Assembly: GCF_050947875.1 (NCBI RefSeq)
Contig: NW_027460415.1
Coordinates: 1 to 64,000, forward strand
Direction of reading: 5' to 3'
DNA from: Dermacentor variabilis
Lineage: Eukaryota > Arthropoda > Arachnida > Ixodida > Ixodidae
Length of the DNA: 64,000 bases
This document shows, one piece after another, positions 9,822 through 22,144 of this stretch (positions are counted from its first letter, which is position 1; each line of letters begins with the position of its first letter). The notes under the pieces were generated by a model, which did no database searches, was not told the DNA's origin, and saw only the letters and a program-made list of their open reading frames with translations. The position numbers and the translations under genes were made by a program.

Positions 9822-11249
9822 GTGCTAAAAAGAGCAGCATCGGCATGCTTTTCACGTCGTTTGGTAGAAATCCACGCTCGCCTTCTGCTAAAAGCACCAT
9901 TTGCATGCATATCGTGTGGTTTTGCAGAAAACAACGTCCGTGTCTACCAAAAGATGCATGTGCATGCTTAAAACGCGTTTTGGCACAAATCCATGTGCGG
10001 TTGCTAAAAAGAGCAGCATCGGCATGCTTTTCACGTCGTTTGGTAGAAATCCACGTGCGCGTTCTGCCAAAAGCACCCTTTGCATGCATATCGTGTGGTT
10101 TTGCAGAAAACAACGTCCGCGTCTACCAAAAGATGCATGCGCATGCTTAAAACGCGTTTTGGCACAAATCCATGTGCGGGTGCTAAAAAGAGCAGCATCG
10201 GCATGCTTTTCACGTCGTTTGGTAGAAATCCACGTGCGCGTTCTCCCAAAAGCACCATTTGCATGCATATCGTGTGGTTTTGCAGAAAACAACGTCCGCG
10301 TCTACCAAAATATGCATGCGCATGCTTAAAACGCGTTTTGGCACAAATCCATGTGCGGTGCTCAAAAGAGCAGCATCGGCATGCTTTTCACGTCGTTTGG
10401 TAGAAATCCACGCGCGCGGTCTGCCAAAAGCACCATTTGCATACATATCGTGTGGTTTTGCAGAAAACAACGTCCGCGTCTACCTAAAGATGCATGTGCA
10501 TGCTTAAAACGCCTTTTGTCACAAATCCATGTGCGGGTGCTAAAAAGAGCAGCATCGGCATGCTTTTCACGTCGTTTCGTAGAAATCCACGCGCGCGTTC
10601 TGCCAAAAGCACCATTTGCATGCATATCGTGTGGTTTTGCAGAAAACGTCCGCGTCTACCAAAAGATCCATGCGCATGCTTAAAACGCGTTTTGGCACAA
10701 ATCCATGTGAGGGTGCTAAAAAGAGCAGCATCGGCATGTTTTTCACGTCGTTTGGTAGAAATTCACGTGCGCGTTCTGCCAAAAGCACCATTTGCATGCA
10801 TATCGTGTGGTTTTGCAGAAAACAACGTCCGCGTCTACCAAAAGATGCATGTGCATGCTTAAAACGCCTTTTGGCACAAATCCATGTGCGGGTGCTAAAA
10901 AGAGCAGCATCGGCATGCTTTTCACTTCGTTTGGTAGAAATCCACGCTCGCGTTCTGCTAAAAGCCCCATTTGCATGCATATCGTGTGGTTTTGCAGGAA
11001 ACAACGTCCGTGTCTACCAAAAGATGCATGTGCATGCTTAAAACGCGTTTTGGCACAAATCCATGTGCGGGTGCTAAAAAGAGCAGCATCGGCATGCTTT
11101 TCACGTCGTTTGGTAGAAATCCACGTGCGCGTTCTGCCAAAAGCACCATTTGCATGCATATCGTGTGGTTTTGCAGAAAACAACGTCCGCGTCTACCAAA
11201 AGATGCATGTGCATGCTTAAAACGCCTTTTGGCACAAATCCATGTGCGG
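9822..11249 (+). repeat. Higher-order block 5: 8 monomers, 1,428 bp
   Basis: Same composition as the block at 2503-3930, T1 T2 T3 T4 [T5/T7] T8 T9 T10. It lies within a longer stretch that repeats the sequence near 1.6-5.5 kb at an offset of 7,319 bp. Confidence 0.87.
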
Positions 11250-14105
11250 GTGCTAAAAAGAGCAGCATCGGCATGCTTTTCACGTCGTTTGGTAGAAATC
11301 CACGCTCGCGTTCTGCTAAAAGCACCATTTGCATGCATATCGTGTGGTTTTGCAGAAAACAACGTCCGTGTCTACCAAAAGATGCATGTGCAAGCTTAAA
11401 ACGCGTTTTGGCACAAATCCATGTGCGGTTGCTAAAAAGAGCAGCATCGGCATGCTTTTCACGTCGTTTGGTAGAAATCCACGTGCGCGTTCTGCCAAAA
11501 GCACCCTTTGCATGCATATCGTGTGGTTTTGCAGAAAACAACGTCCGCGTCTACCAAAAGATGCATGCGCATGCTTAAAACGCGTTTTGGCACAAATCCA
11601 TGTGCGGGTGCTAAAAAGAGCAGCATCGGCATGCTTTTCACGTCGTTTGGTAGAAATCCACGTGCGCGTTCTCCCAAAAGCACCATTTGCATGCATATCG
11701 TGTGGTTTTGCAGAAAACAACGTCCGCGTCTACCAAAATATGCATGCGCATGCTTAAAACGCGTTTTGGCACAAATCCATGTGCGGTGCTCAAAAGAGCA
11801 GCATCGGCATGCTTTTCACGTCGTTTGGTAGAAATCCACGCGCGCGGTCTGCCAAAAGCACCATTTGCATACATATCGTGTGGTTTTGCAGAAAACAACG
11901 TCCGCGTCTACCAAAAGATGCATGTGCATGCTTAAAACGCCTTTTGTCACAAATCCATGTGCGGGTGCTAAAAAGAGCAGCTTCGGCATGCTTTTCACGT
12001 CGTTTGGTAGAAATCCACGCGCGCGTTCTGCCAAAAGCACCATTTGCATGCATATCGTGTGGTTTTGCAGAAAACAACGTCCGCGTCTACCAAAAGATGC
12101 ATGTGCATGCTTAAAACGCGCTTTGGCACAAATCCATGTGCGGGTGCTTAAAAGAGCAGCATCGGCATGCTTTTCACGTCGTTTGGTAGAAATCCACGTG
12201 CGCGTTCTGCCAAAAGCACCATTTGCATGCATATCGTGTGGTTTTGCAGAAAACGTCCGCGTCTACCAAAAGATCCATGCGCATGCTTAAAACGCGTTTT
12301 GGCACAAATCCATGTGAGGGTGCTAAAAAGAGCAGCATCGGCATGTTTTTCACGTCGTTTGGTAGAAATTCACGTGCGCGTTCTGCCAAAAGCACCATTT
12401 GCATGCATATCGTGTGGTTTTGCAGAAAACAACGTCCGCGTCTACCAAAAGATGCATGTGCATGCTTAAAACGCCTTTTGGCACAAATCCATGTGCGGGT
12501 GCTAAAAAGAGCAGCATCGGCATGCTTTTCACTTCGTTTGGTAGAAATCCACGTGCGCGTTCTGCCAAAAGCACCCTTTGCATGCATATCGTGTGGTTTT
12601 GCAGAAAACAACGTCCGCGTCTACCAAAAGATGCATGCGCATGCTTAAAACGCGTTTTGGCACAAATCCATGTGCGGGTGCTAAAAAGAGCAGCATCGGC
12701 ATGCTTTTCACGTCGTTTGGTAGAAATCCACGTGCGCGTTCTCCCAAAAGCACCATTTGCATGCATATCGTGTGGTTTTGCAGAAAACAACGTCCGCGTC
12801 TACCAAAATATGCATGCGCATGCTTAAAACGCGTTTTGGCACAAATCCATGTGCGGTGCTCAAAAGAGCAGCATCGGCATGCTTTTCACGTCGTTTGGTA
12901 GAAATCCACGCGCGCGGTCTGCCAAAAGCACCATTTGCATACATATCGTGTGGTTTTGCAGAAAACAACGTCCGCGTCTACCAAAAGATGCATGTGCATG
13001 CTTAAAACGCCTTTTGTCACAAATCCATGTGCGGGTGCTAAAAAGAGCAGCTTCGGCATGCTTTTCACGTCGTTTGGTAGAAATCCACGCGCGCGTTCTG
13101 CCAAAAGCACCATTTGCATGCATATCGTGTGGTTTTGCAGAAAACAACGTCCGCGTCTACCAAAAGATGCATGTGCATGCTTAAAACGCGCTTTGGCACA
13201 AATCCATGTGCGGGTGCTTAAAAGAGCAGCATCGGCATGCTTTTCACGTCGTTTGGTAGAAATCCACGTGCGCGTTCTGCCAAAAGCACCATTTGCATGC
13301 ATATCGTGTGGTTTTGCAGAAAACAACGTCCGCGTCTACCAAAAGATGCATGCGCTTGCTTAAAACGCGTTTTGGCACAAATCCATGTGCGGGTGCTAAA
13401 AAGAGCAGCATCGGCATGTTTTTCACGTCGTTTGGTAGAAATCCACGTGCGCGTTCTGCCAAAAGCACCATTTGCATGCATATCGTGTGGTTTTGCAGAA
13501 AACGTCCGCGTCTACCAAAAGATCCATGCGCATGCTTAAAACGCGTTTTGGCACAAATCCATGTGAGGGTGCTAAAAAGAGCAGCATCGGCATGTTTTTC
13601 ACGTCGTTTGGTAGAAATTCACGTGCGCGTTCTGCCAAAAGCACCATTTGCATGCATATCGTGTGGTTTTGCAGAAAACAACGTCCGCGTCTACCAAAAG
13701 ATGCATGTGCATGCTTAAAACGCCTTTTGGCACAAATCCATGTGCGGGTGGTAAAAAGAGCAGCATCGGCATGCTTTTCACTTCGTTTGGTAGAAATCCA
13801 CGCTCGCGTTCTGCTAAAAGCACCATTTGCATGCATATCGTGTGGTTTTGCAGGAAACAACGTCCGTGTCTACCAAAAGATGCATGTGCATGCTTAAAAC
13901 GCGTTTTGGCACAAATCCATGTGCGGGTGCTAAAAAGAGCAGCATCGGCATGCTTTTCACGTCGTTTGGTAGAAATCCACGTGCGCGTTCTGCCAAAAGC
14001 ACCATTTGCATGCATATCGTGTGGTTTTGCAGAAAACAACGTCCGCGTCTACCAAAAGATGCATGTGCATGCTTAAAACGCCTTTTGGCACAAATCCATG
14101 TGCGG
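11250..14105 (+). repeat. Higher-order block 6: 16 monomers, 2,856 bp
   Basis: The order is T1 T2 T3 T4 T5 [T6/T7] T8 [T9/T2] T3 T4 T5 T6 T7 T8 T9 T10. From T3 at 12,678 the canonical order T3 to T10 runs unbroken, supporting a ten-type ancestral unit of about 1,786 bp. Confidence 0.85.
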
Positions 14106-16427
14106 GTGCTAAAAAGAGCAGCATCGGCATGCTTTTCACGTCGTTTGGTAGAAATCCACGCTCGCGTTCTGCTAAAAGCACCATTTGCATGCATATCGTG
14201 TGGTTTTGCAGAAAACAACGTCCGTGTCTACCAAAAGATGCATGTGCATGCTTAAAACGCGTTTTGGCACAAATCCATGTGCGGTTGCTAAAAAGAGCAG
14301 CATCGGCATGCTTTTCACGTCGTTTGGTAGAAATCCACGTGCGCGTTCTGCCAAAAGCACCCTTTGCATGCATATCGTGTGGTTTTGCAGAAAACAACGT
14401 CCGCGTCTACCAAAAGATGCATGCGCATGCTTAAAACGCGTTTTGGCACAAATCCATGTGCGGGTGCTAAAAAGAGCAGCATCGGCATGCTTTTCACGTC
14501 GTTTGGTAGAAATCCACGTGCGCGTTCTCCCAAAAGCACCATTTGCATGCATATCGTGTGGTTTTGCAGAAAACAACGTCCGCGTCTACCAAAATATGCA
14601 TGCGCATGCTTAAAACGCGTTTTGGCACAAATCCATGTGCGGTGCTCAAAAGAGCAGCATCGGCATGCTTTTCACGTCGTTTGGTAGAAATCCACGCGCG
14701 CGGTCTGCCAAAAGCACCATTTGCATACATATCGTGTGGTTTTGCAGAAAACAACGTCCGCGTCTACCTAAAGATGCATGTGCATGCTTAAAACGCCTTT
14801 TGTCACAAATCCATGTGCGGGTGCTAAAAAGAGCAGCATCGGCATGCTTTTCACGTCGTTTCGTAGAAATCCACGCGCGCGTTCTGCCAAAAGCACTATT
14901 TGCATGCATATCGTGTGGTTTTGCAGAAAACAACGTCCGTGTCTACCAAAAGATGCATGTGCATGCTTAAAACGCGTTTTGGCACAAATCCATGTGCGGG
15001 TGCTAAAAAGAGCAGCTTCGGCATGCTTTTCACGTCGTTTGGTAGAAATCCACGTGCGCGTTCTCCCAAAAGCACCATTTGCATGCATATCGTGTGGTTT
15101 TGCAGAAAACAACGTCCGCGTCTACCAAAATATGCATGCGCATGCTTAAAACGCGTTTTGGCACAAATCCATGTGCGGTGCTCAAAAGAGCAGCATCGGC
15201 ATGCTTTTCACGTCGTTTGGTAGAAATCCACGCGCGCGGTCTGCCAAAAGCACCATTTGCATACATATCGTGTGGTTTTGCAGAAAACAACGTCCGCGTC
15301 TACCAAAAGATGCATGTGCATGCTTAAAACGCCTTTTGTCACAAATCCATGTGCGGGTGCTAAAAAGAGCAGCTTCGGCATGCTTTTCACGTCGTTTGGT
15401 AGAAATCCACGCGCGCGTTCTGCCAAAAGCACCATTTGCATGCATATCGTGTGGTTTTGCAGAAAACAACGTCCGCGTCTACCAAAAGATGCATGTGCAT
15501 GCTTAAAACGCGCTTTGGCACAAATCCATGTGCGGGTGCTTAAAAGAGCAGCATCGGCATGCTTTTCACGTCGTTTGGTAGAAATCCACGTGCGCGTTCT
15601 GCCAAAAGCACCATTTGCATGCATATCGTGTGGTTTTGCAGAAAACAACGTCCGCGTCTACCAAAAGATGCATGCGCTTGCTTAAAACGCGTTTTGGCAC
15701 AAATCCATGTGCGGGTGCTAAAAAGAGCAGCATCGGCATGTTTTTCACGTCGTTTGGTAGAAATCCACGTGCGCGTTCTGCCAAAAGCACCATTTGCATG
15801 CATATCGTGTGGTTTTGCAGAAAACGTCCGCGTCTACCAAAAGATCCATGCGCATGCTTAAAACGCGTTTTGGCACAAATCCATGTGAGGGTGCTAAAAA
15901 GAGCAGCATCGGCATGTTTTTCACGTCGTTTGGTAGAAATTCACGTGCGCGTTCTGCCAAAAGCACCATTTGCATGCATATCGTGTGGTTTTGCAGAAAA
16001 CAACGTCCGCGTCTACCAAAAGATGCATGTGCATGCTTAAAACGCCTTTTGGCACAAATCCATGTGCGGGTGCTAAAAAGAGCAGCATCGGCATGCTTTT
16101 CACTTCGTTTGGTAGAAATCCACGCTCGCGTTCTGCTAAAAGCACCATTTGCATGCATATCGTGTGGTTTTGCAGGAAACAACGTCCGTGTCTACCAAAA
16201 GATGCATGTGCATGCTTAAAACGCGTTTTGGCACAAATCCATGTGCGGGTGCTAAAAAGAGCAGCATCGGCATGCTTTTCACGTCGTTTGGTAGAAATCC
16301 ACGTGCGCGTTCTGCCAAAAGCACCATTTGCATGCATATCGTGTGGTTTTGCAGAAAACAACGTCCGCGTCTACCAAAAGATGCATGTGCATGCTTAAAA
16401 CGCCTTTTGGCACAAATCCATGTGCGG
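14106..16427 (+). repeat. Higher-order block 7: 13 monomers, 2,322 bp
   Basis: The order is T1 T2 T3 T4 X [T5/T3] T4 T5 T6 T7 T8 T9 T10. X (14,821) is a new type with CGTTTCGTAG, GCACTATTTG and CCGTG. The hybrid at 15,000 starts with the T5 marker AGCTTCGG and ends with the T3 markers CTCCCAAAAG and ATATGCATG. Confidence 0.83.
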
Positions 16428-18929
16428 GTGCTAAAAAGAGCAGCATCGGCATGCTTTTCACGTCGTTTGGTAGAAATCCACGCTCGCGTTCTGCTAAAAG
16501 CACCATTTGCATGCATATCGTGTGGTTTTGCAGAAAACAACGTCCGTGTCTACCAAAAGATGCATGTGCATGCTTAAAACGCGTTTTGGCACAAATCCAT
16601 GTGCGGTTGCTAAAAAGAGCAGCATCGGCATGCTTTTCACGTCGTTTGGTAGAAATCCACGTGCGCGTTCTGCCAAAAGCACCCTTTGCATGCATATCGT
16701 GTGGTTTTGCAGAAAACAACGTCCGCGTCTACCAAAAGATGCATGCGCATGCTTAAAACGCGTTTTGGCACAAATCCATGTGCGGGTGCTAAAAAGAGCA
16801 GCATCGGCATGCTTTTCACGTCGTTTGGTAGAAATCCACGTGCGCGTTCTCCCAAAAGCACCATTTGCATGCATATCGTGTGGTTTTGCAGAAAACAACG
16901 TCCGCGTCTACCAAAATATGCATGCGCATGCTTAAAGCGCGTTTTGGCACAAATCCATGTGCGGTGCTCAAAAGAGCAGCATCGGCATGCTTTTCACGTC
17001 GTTTGGTAGAAATCCACGCGCGCGGTCTGCCAAAAGCACCATTTGCATACATATCGTGTGGTTTTGCAGAAAACAACGTCCGCGTCTACCTAAAGATGCA
17101 TGTGCATGCTTAAAACGCCTTTTGTCACAAATCCATGTGCGGGTGCTAAAAAGAGCAGCATCGGCATGCTTTTCACGTCGTTTCGTAGAAATCCACGCGC
17201 GCGTTCTGCCAAAAGCACTATTTGCATGCATATCGTGTGGTTTTGCAGAAAACAACGTCCGTGTCTACCAAAAGATGCATGTGCATGCTTAAAACGCGTT
17301 TTGGCACAAATCCATGTGCGGGTGCTAAAAAGAGCAGCTTCGGCATGCTTTTCACGTCGTTTGGTAGAAATCCACGCGCGCGTTCTGCCAAAAGCACCAT
17401 TTGCATGCATATCGTGTGGTTTTGCAGAAAACAACGTCCGCGTCTACCAAAAGATGCATGTGCATGCTTAAAACGCGCTTTGGCACAAATCCATGTGCGG
17501 GTGCTTAAAAGAGCAGCATCGGCATGCTTTTCACGTCGTTTGGTAGAAATCCACGTGCGCGTTCTGCCAAAAGCACCATTTGCATGCATATCGTGTGGTT
17601 TTGCAGAAAACAACGTCCGCGTCTACCAAAAGATGCATGCGCTTGCTTAAAACGCGTTTTGGCACAAATCCATGTGCGGGTGCTAAAAAGAGCAGCATCG
17701 GCATGTTTTTCACGTCGTTTGGTAGAAATCCACGTGCGCGTTCTGCCAAAAGCACCATTTGCATGCATATCGTGTGGTTTTGCAGAAAACGTCCGCGTCT
17801 ACCAAAAGATCCATGCGCATGCTTAAAACGCGTTTTGGCACAAATCCATGTGCGGGTGCTAAAAAGAGCAGCATCGGCATGTTTTTCACGTCGTTTGGTA
17901 GAAATTCACGTTCGCGTTCTGCCAAAAGCACCATTTGCATGCATATCGTGTGGTTTTGCAGAAAACAACGTCCGCGTCTACCAAAAGATGCATGTGCATG
18001 CTTAAAACGCCTTTTGGCACAAATCCATGTGCGGGTGCTAAAAAGAGCAGCATCGGCATGCTTTTCACTTCGTTTGGTAGAAATCCACGCTCGCGTTCTG
18101 CTAAAAGCACCATTTGCATGCATATCGTGTGGTTTTGCAGAAAACAACGTCCGTGTCTACCAAAAGATGCATGTGCATGCTTAAAACGCGTTTTGGCACA
18201 AATCCATGTGCGGGTGCTAAAAATAGCAGCATCGGCATGCTTTTCACGTCGTTTGGTAGAAATCCACGCGCGCGTTCTGCCAAAAGCACCCTTTGCATGC
18301 ATATCGTGTGGTTTTGCTGAAAACAACGTCCGCGTCTACCAAAAGATGCATGCGCGTGCTTAAAACGCGTTTTGGCACAAATCTATGTGCGGGTGCTAAA
18401 AAGAGCAGCATCGGCATGCTTTTCCCGTAGTTTGGTAGAAATCCACGTGCGCGTTCTCCCAAAAGCACCATTTGCATGCATATCGTGTGGTTTTGCAGAA
18501 AACAACGTCCGCCTCTACCAAAATATGCATGCGCATGCTTAAAACGCGTTTTGGCACAAATCCATGTGCGGGTGCTCAAAAGAGCAGAATCGGCATGTTT
18601 TTCACGTCGTTTGGTGGAAATCCACGCGCGCGTTCTGCCAAAAGCACAATTTGCAGGCATATCGTGTGGTTTTGCAGAAAACAACGTCCGCGTCTACCAA
18701 AAGATGCATGTGCATGCTTAAAACGCCTTTTGTCACAAATCCATGTGCGGGTGCTAAAAAGAGCAGCATCGGCATGCTTTTCACGTCGTTTGGTAGAAAT
18801 CCAAGTGCGCGTTCTGCCAAAAGCACCATTTGCATGCATATCGTGTGGTTTTGCAGAAAACAACGTCCGCGTCTACCAAAAGAGGCATGTGCATGCTTAA
18901 AACGCCTTTTGGCACAAATCCATGTGCGG
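16428..18929 (+). repeat. Higher-order block 8: 14 monomers, diverging
   Basis: The order is T1 T2 T3 T4 X T5 T6 T7 T8 T9, then diverged T2', T3', T4' and T10'. The last four monomers (18,214-18,929) carry many private changes, for example AAATAGCAGC, TTTTGCTGAAAAC, TTTTCCCGTAG, GGTGGAAATCC and GCAGGCATATC. They mark the right edge of the homogeneous left domain. Confidence 0.8.
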
Positions 18930-21900
18930 GTGCTAAAAAGAGCGGCATCGGCATGCTTTTCACGTCGTTTGGTAGAAATCCACGCTCGCGTTCTGCTAAA
19001 AGCACCATTTGCATGCATATCGTGTGGTTTTGCAGAAAACAACGTCCGTGTCTACCAAAAGATGCATGTGCATGCTTAAAACGCGTTTTGGCACAAATCC
19101 ATGTGCGGGTGCTAAAAAGAGCAGCATCGGCATGCTTTTCACGTCGTTTGGTAGAAATCCACGTGCGCGTTCCGCCAAAAGCACCCTTTGCATGCATATC
19201 GTGTGGTTTTGCAGAAAACAACGTCCGCGTCTACCAAAAGATGCATGCGCATGCTTAAAACGCGTTTTGGCACAAATCCATGTGCGGGTGCTAAAAAGAG
19301 CAGCATCGGCATGCTTTTCACGTCGTTTGGTAGAAATCCACGTGCGCGTTCTCCCAAAAGCACCATTTGCATGCATATCGTGTGGTTTTGCAGAAAACAA
19401 CGTCCGCGTCTACCAAAATATGCATGCGCATGCTTAAAACGCGTTTTGGCACAAATCCATGTGCGGTGTTCAAAAGAGCAGCATCGGCATGCTTTTCACG
19501 TCGTTTGGTAGAAATCCACGCGCGCGTTCTGCCAAAAGCACCATTTGCATGCATATCGTGTGGTTTTGCAGAAAACAACGTCCGCGTCTACCAAAAGATG
19601 CATGTGCATGCTTAAAACGCCTTTTGTCACAAATCCATGTGCGGGTGCTAAAAAGAGCAGCATCGGCATGCTTTTCACGTCGTTTCGTAGAAATCCACGC
19701 GCGCGTTCTGCCAAAAGCACTATTTGCATGCATATCGTGTGGTTTTGCAGAAAACAACGTCCGTGTCTACCAAAAGATGCATGTGCATGCTTAAAACGCG
19801 TTTTAGCACAAATCCATGTGCGGGTGCTAAAAAGAGCAGCTTCGGCACGCTTTTCACGTCGTTTGGTAGAAATCCACGCGCGCGTTCTGCCAAAAGCACC
19901 ATTTGCATGCATATCGTGTGGTTTTGCAGAAAACAACGTCCGCGTCTACCAAAACATGCACGTGCATGCTTAAAACGCGTTTTGGCACAAATCCATGTGC
20001 GGGTGCTTAAAAGAGCAGCATCGGCATGCTTTTCACGTCGTTTGGTAGAAATCCACGTGCGCGTTCTGCCAAAAGCACCATTTGCATGCATATCGTGTGG
20101 TTTTGCAGAAAACAACGTCCGCGTCTACCAAAAGATGCATGCGCTTGCTTAAAACGCGTTTTGGCACAAATCCATGTGCGGGTGCTAAAAAGAGCAGCAT
20201 CGGCATGTTTTTCACGTCGTTTGGTAGAAATCCACGTGCGCGTTCTGCCAAAAGCACCATTTGCATGCATATCGTGTGGTTTTGCAGAAAACGTCCGCGT
20301 CTACCAAAAGATCCATGCGCATGCTTAAAACGCGTTTTGGCACAAATCCATGTGCGGGTGCTAAAAAGAGCAGCATCGGCATGTTTTTCACGTCGTTTGG
20401 TAGAAATTCACGTGCGCGTTCTGCCAAAAGCACCATTTGCATGCATATCGTGTGGTTTTGCAGAAAACAACGTCCGCGTCTACCAAAAATGCATGTGCAT
20501 GCTTAAAACGCGTTTTGGCAGAAATCGACGTACGGGTGCTAAAAAGAGCAGTATCGGCATGCTTTTCACGTCGTTTGGTAGAAATGCACGTGCGCGTTCT
20601 GCCAAAGCACCATTTGCATGCATATCGTATGGTTTTGCAGAAAACAACGTCCGCGTCTACCAAAATATGCATGCGCATGCTTAAAACGCGTTTTGGCACA
20701 AATCCATGTGCGGTGCTCAAAAGAGCAGCATCGGCATGCTTTTCACGTCGTTTGGTAGAAATCCACGCGCGCGTTCTGCCAAAAGCACCATTTGCATGCA
20801 TATCGTGTGGTTTTGCAGAAAACAACGTCCGCGTCTACCAAAAGATGCATGTGCATGCTTAAAACGCCTTTTGTCACAAATCCATGTGCGGGTGCTAAAA
20901 AGAGCAGCATCGGCATGCTTTTCACGTCGTTTCGTAGAAATCCACGCGCGCGTTCTGCCAAAAGCACTATTTGCATGCATATCGTGTGGTTTTGCAGAAA
21001 ACAACGTCCGTGTCTACCAAAAGATGCATGTGCATGCTTAAAACGCGTTCTAGCACAAATCCATGTGCGGGTGCTAAAAAGAGCAGCTTCGGCACGCTTT
21101 TCACGTCGTTTGGTAGAAATCCACGCGCGCGTTCTGCCAAAAGCACCATTTGCATGCATATCGTGTGGTTTTGCAGAAAACAACGTCCGCGTCTACCAAA
21201 ACATGCACGTGCATGCTTAAAACGCGTTTTGGCACAAATCCATGTGCGGGTGCTTAAAAGAGCAGCATCGGCATGCTTTTCACGTCGTTTGCTAGAAATC
21301 CACGTGCGCGTTCTGCCAAAAGCACCATTTGCATGCATATCGTGTGGTTTTGCAGAAAACAACGTCCGCGTCTACCAAAAGATGCATGCGCTTGCTTAAA
21401 ACGCGTTTTGGCACAAATCCATGTGCGGGTGCTAAAAAGAGCAGCATCGGAATGTTTTTCACGTCGTTTGGTAGAAATCCACGTGCGCGTTCTGCCAAAA
21501 GCACCATTTGCATGCATATCGTGTGGTTTTGCAGAAAACAACGTCCGCGTCTACCAAAAGATGCATGTGCATGCTTAAAACGCCTTTTGTCACAAATCCA
21601 TGTGCGGGTGCTAAAAAGAGCAGCATCGGCATGCTTTTCACGTCGTTTCGTAGAAATCCACGCGCGCGTTCTGCCAAAAGCACTATTTGCATGCATATCG
21701 TGTGGTTTTGCAGAAAACAACGTCCGTGTCTACCAAAAGATGCATGTGCATGCTTAAAACGCGTTTTGGCACAAATCCATGTGCGGGTGCTAAAAAGAGC
21801 AGCTTCGGCACGCTTTTCACGTCGTTTGGTAAAAATCCACGCTAGCGTTCTGCCAAAAGCACCATTTGCATGCATATCGTGTGGTTTTGCAGAAAACAAC

Positions 21901-22144
21901 GTCCGCGTCTACCAAAACATGCACGTGCATGCTTAAAACGCGTTTTGGCACAAATCCATGTGCGGGTGCTTAAAAGAGCAGCATCGGCATGCTTTTCACG
22001 TCGTTTGGTAGAAATCCACGTGCGCGTTCTGCCAAAAGCACCATTTGCATGCATATCGTGTGGTTTTGCAGAAAACAACGTCCGCGTCTACCAAAAGATG
22101 CATGCGCTTGCTTAAAACGCGTTTTGGCACAAATCCATGTGCGG
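18930..22144 (+). repeat. Mosaic block with 7-mer units (1,247 bp)
   Basis: It opens with T1 T2 T3 T4, then X (19,645), Y (19,824; TCGGCACGC and ACATGCACGTG), T6, T7, T8, Z (20,536) and T4 (20,713). It returns to X at 20,892, giving a 7-monomer period of 1,247 bp. The second round is cut short by a T7/T4 hybrid at 21,429 and X restarts at 21,608. Z combines AGCAGTATCGG, a 1-bp deletion (GCCAAAGCACC) and GTATGG with a T3-like end. Confidence 0.78.
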
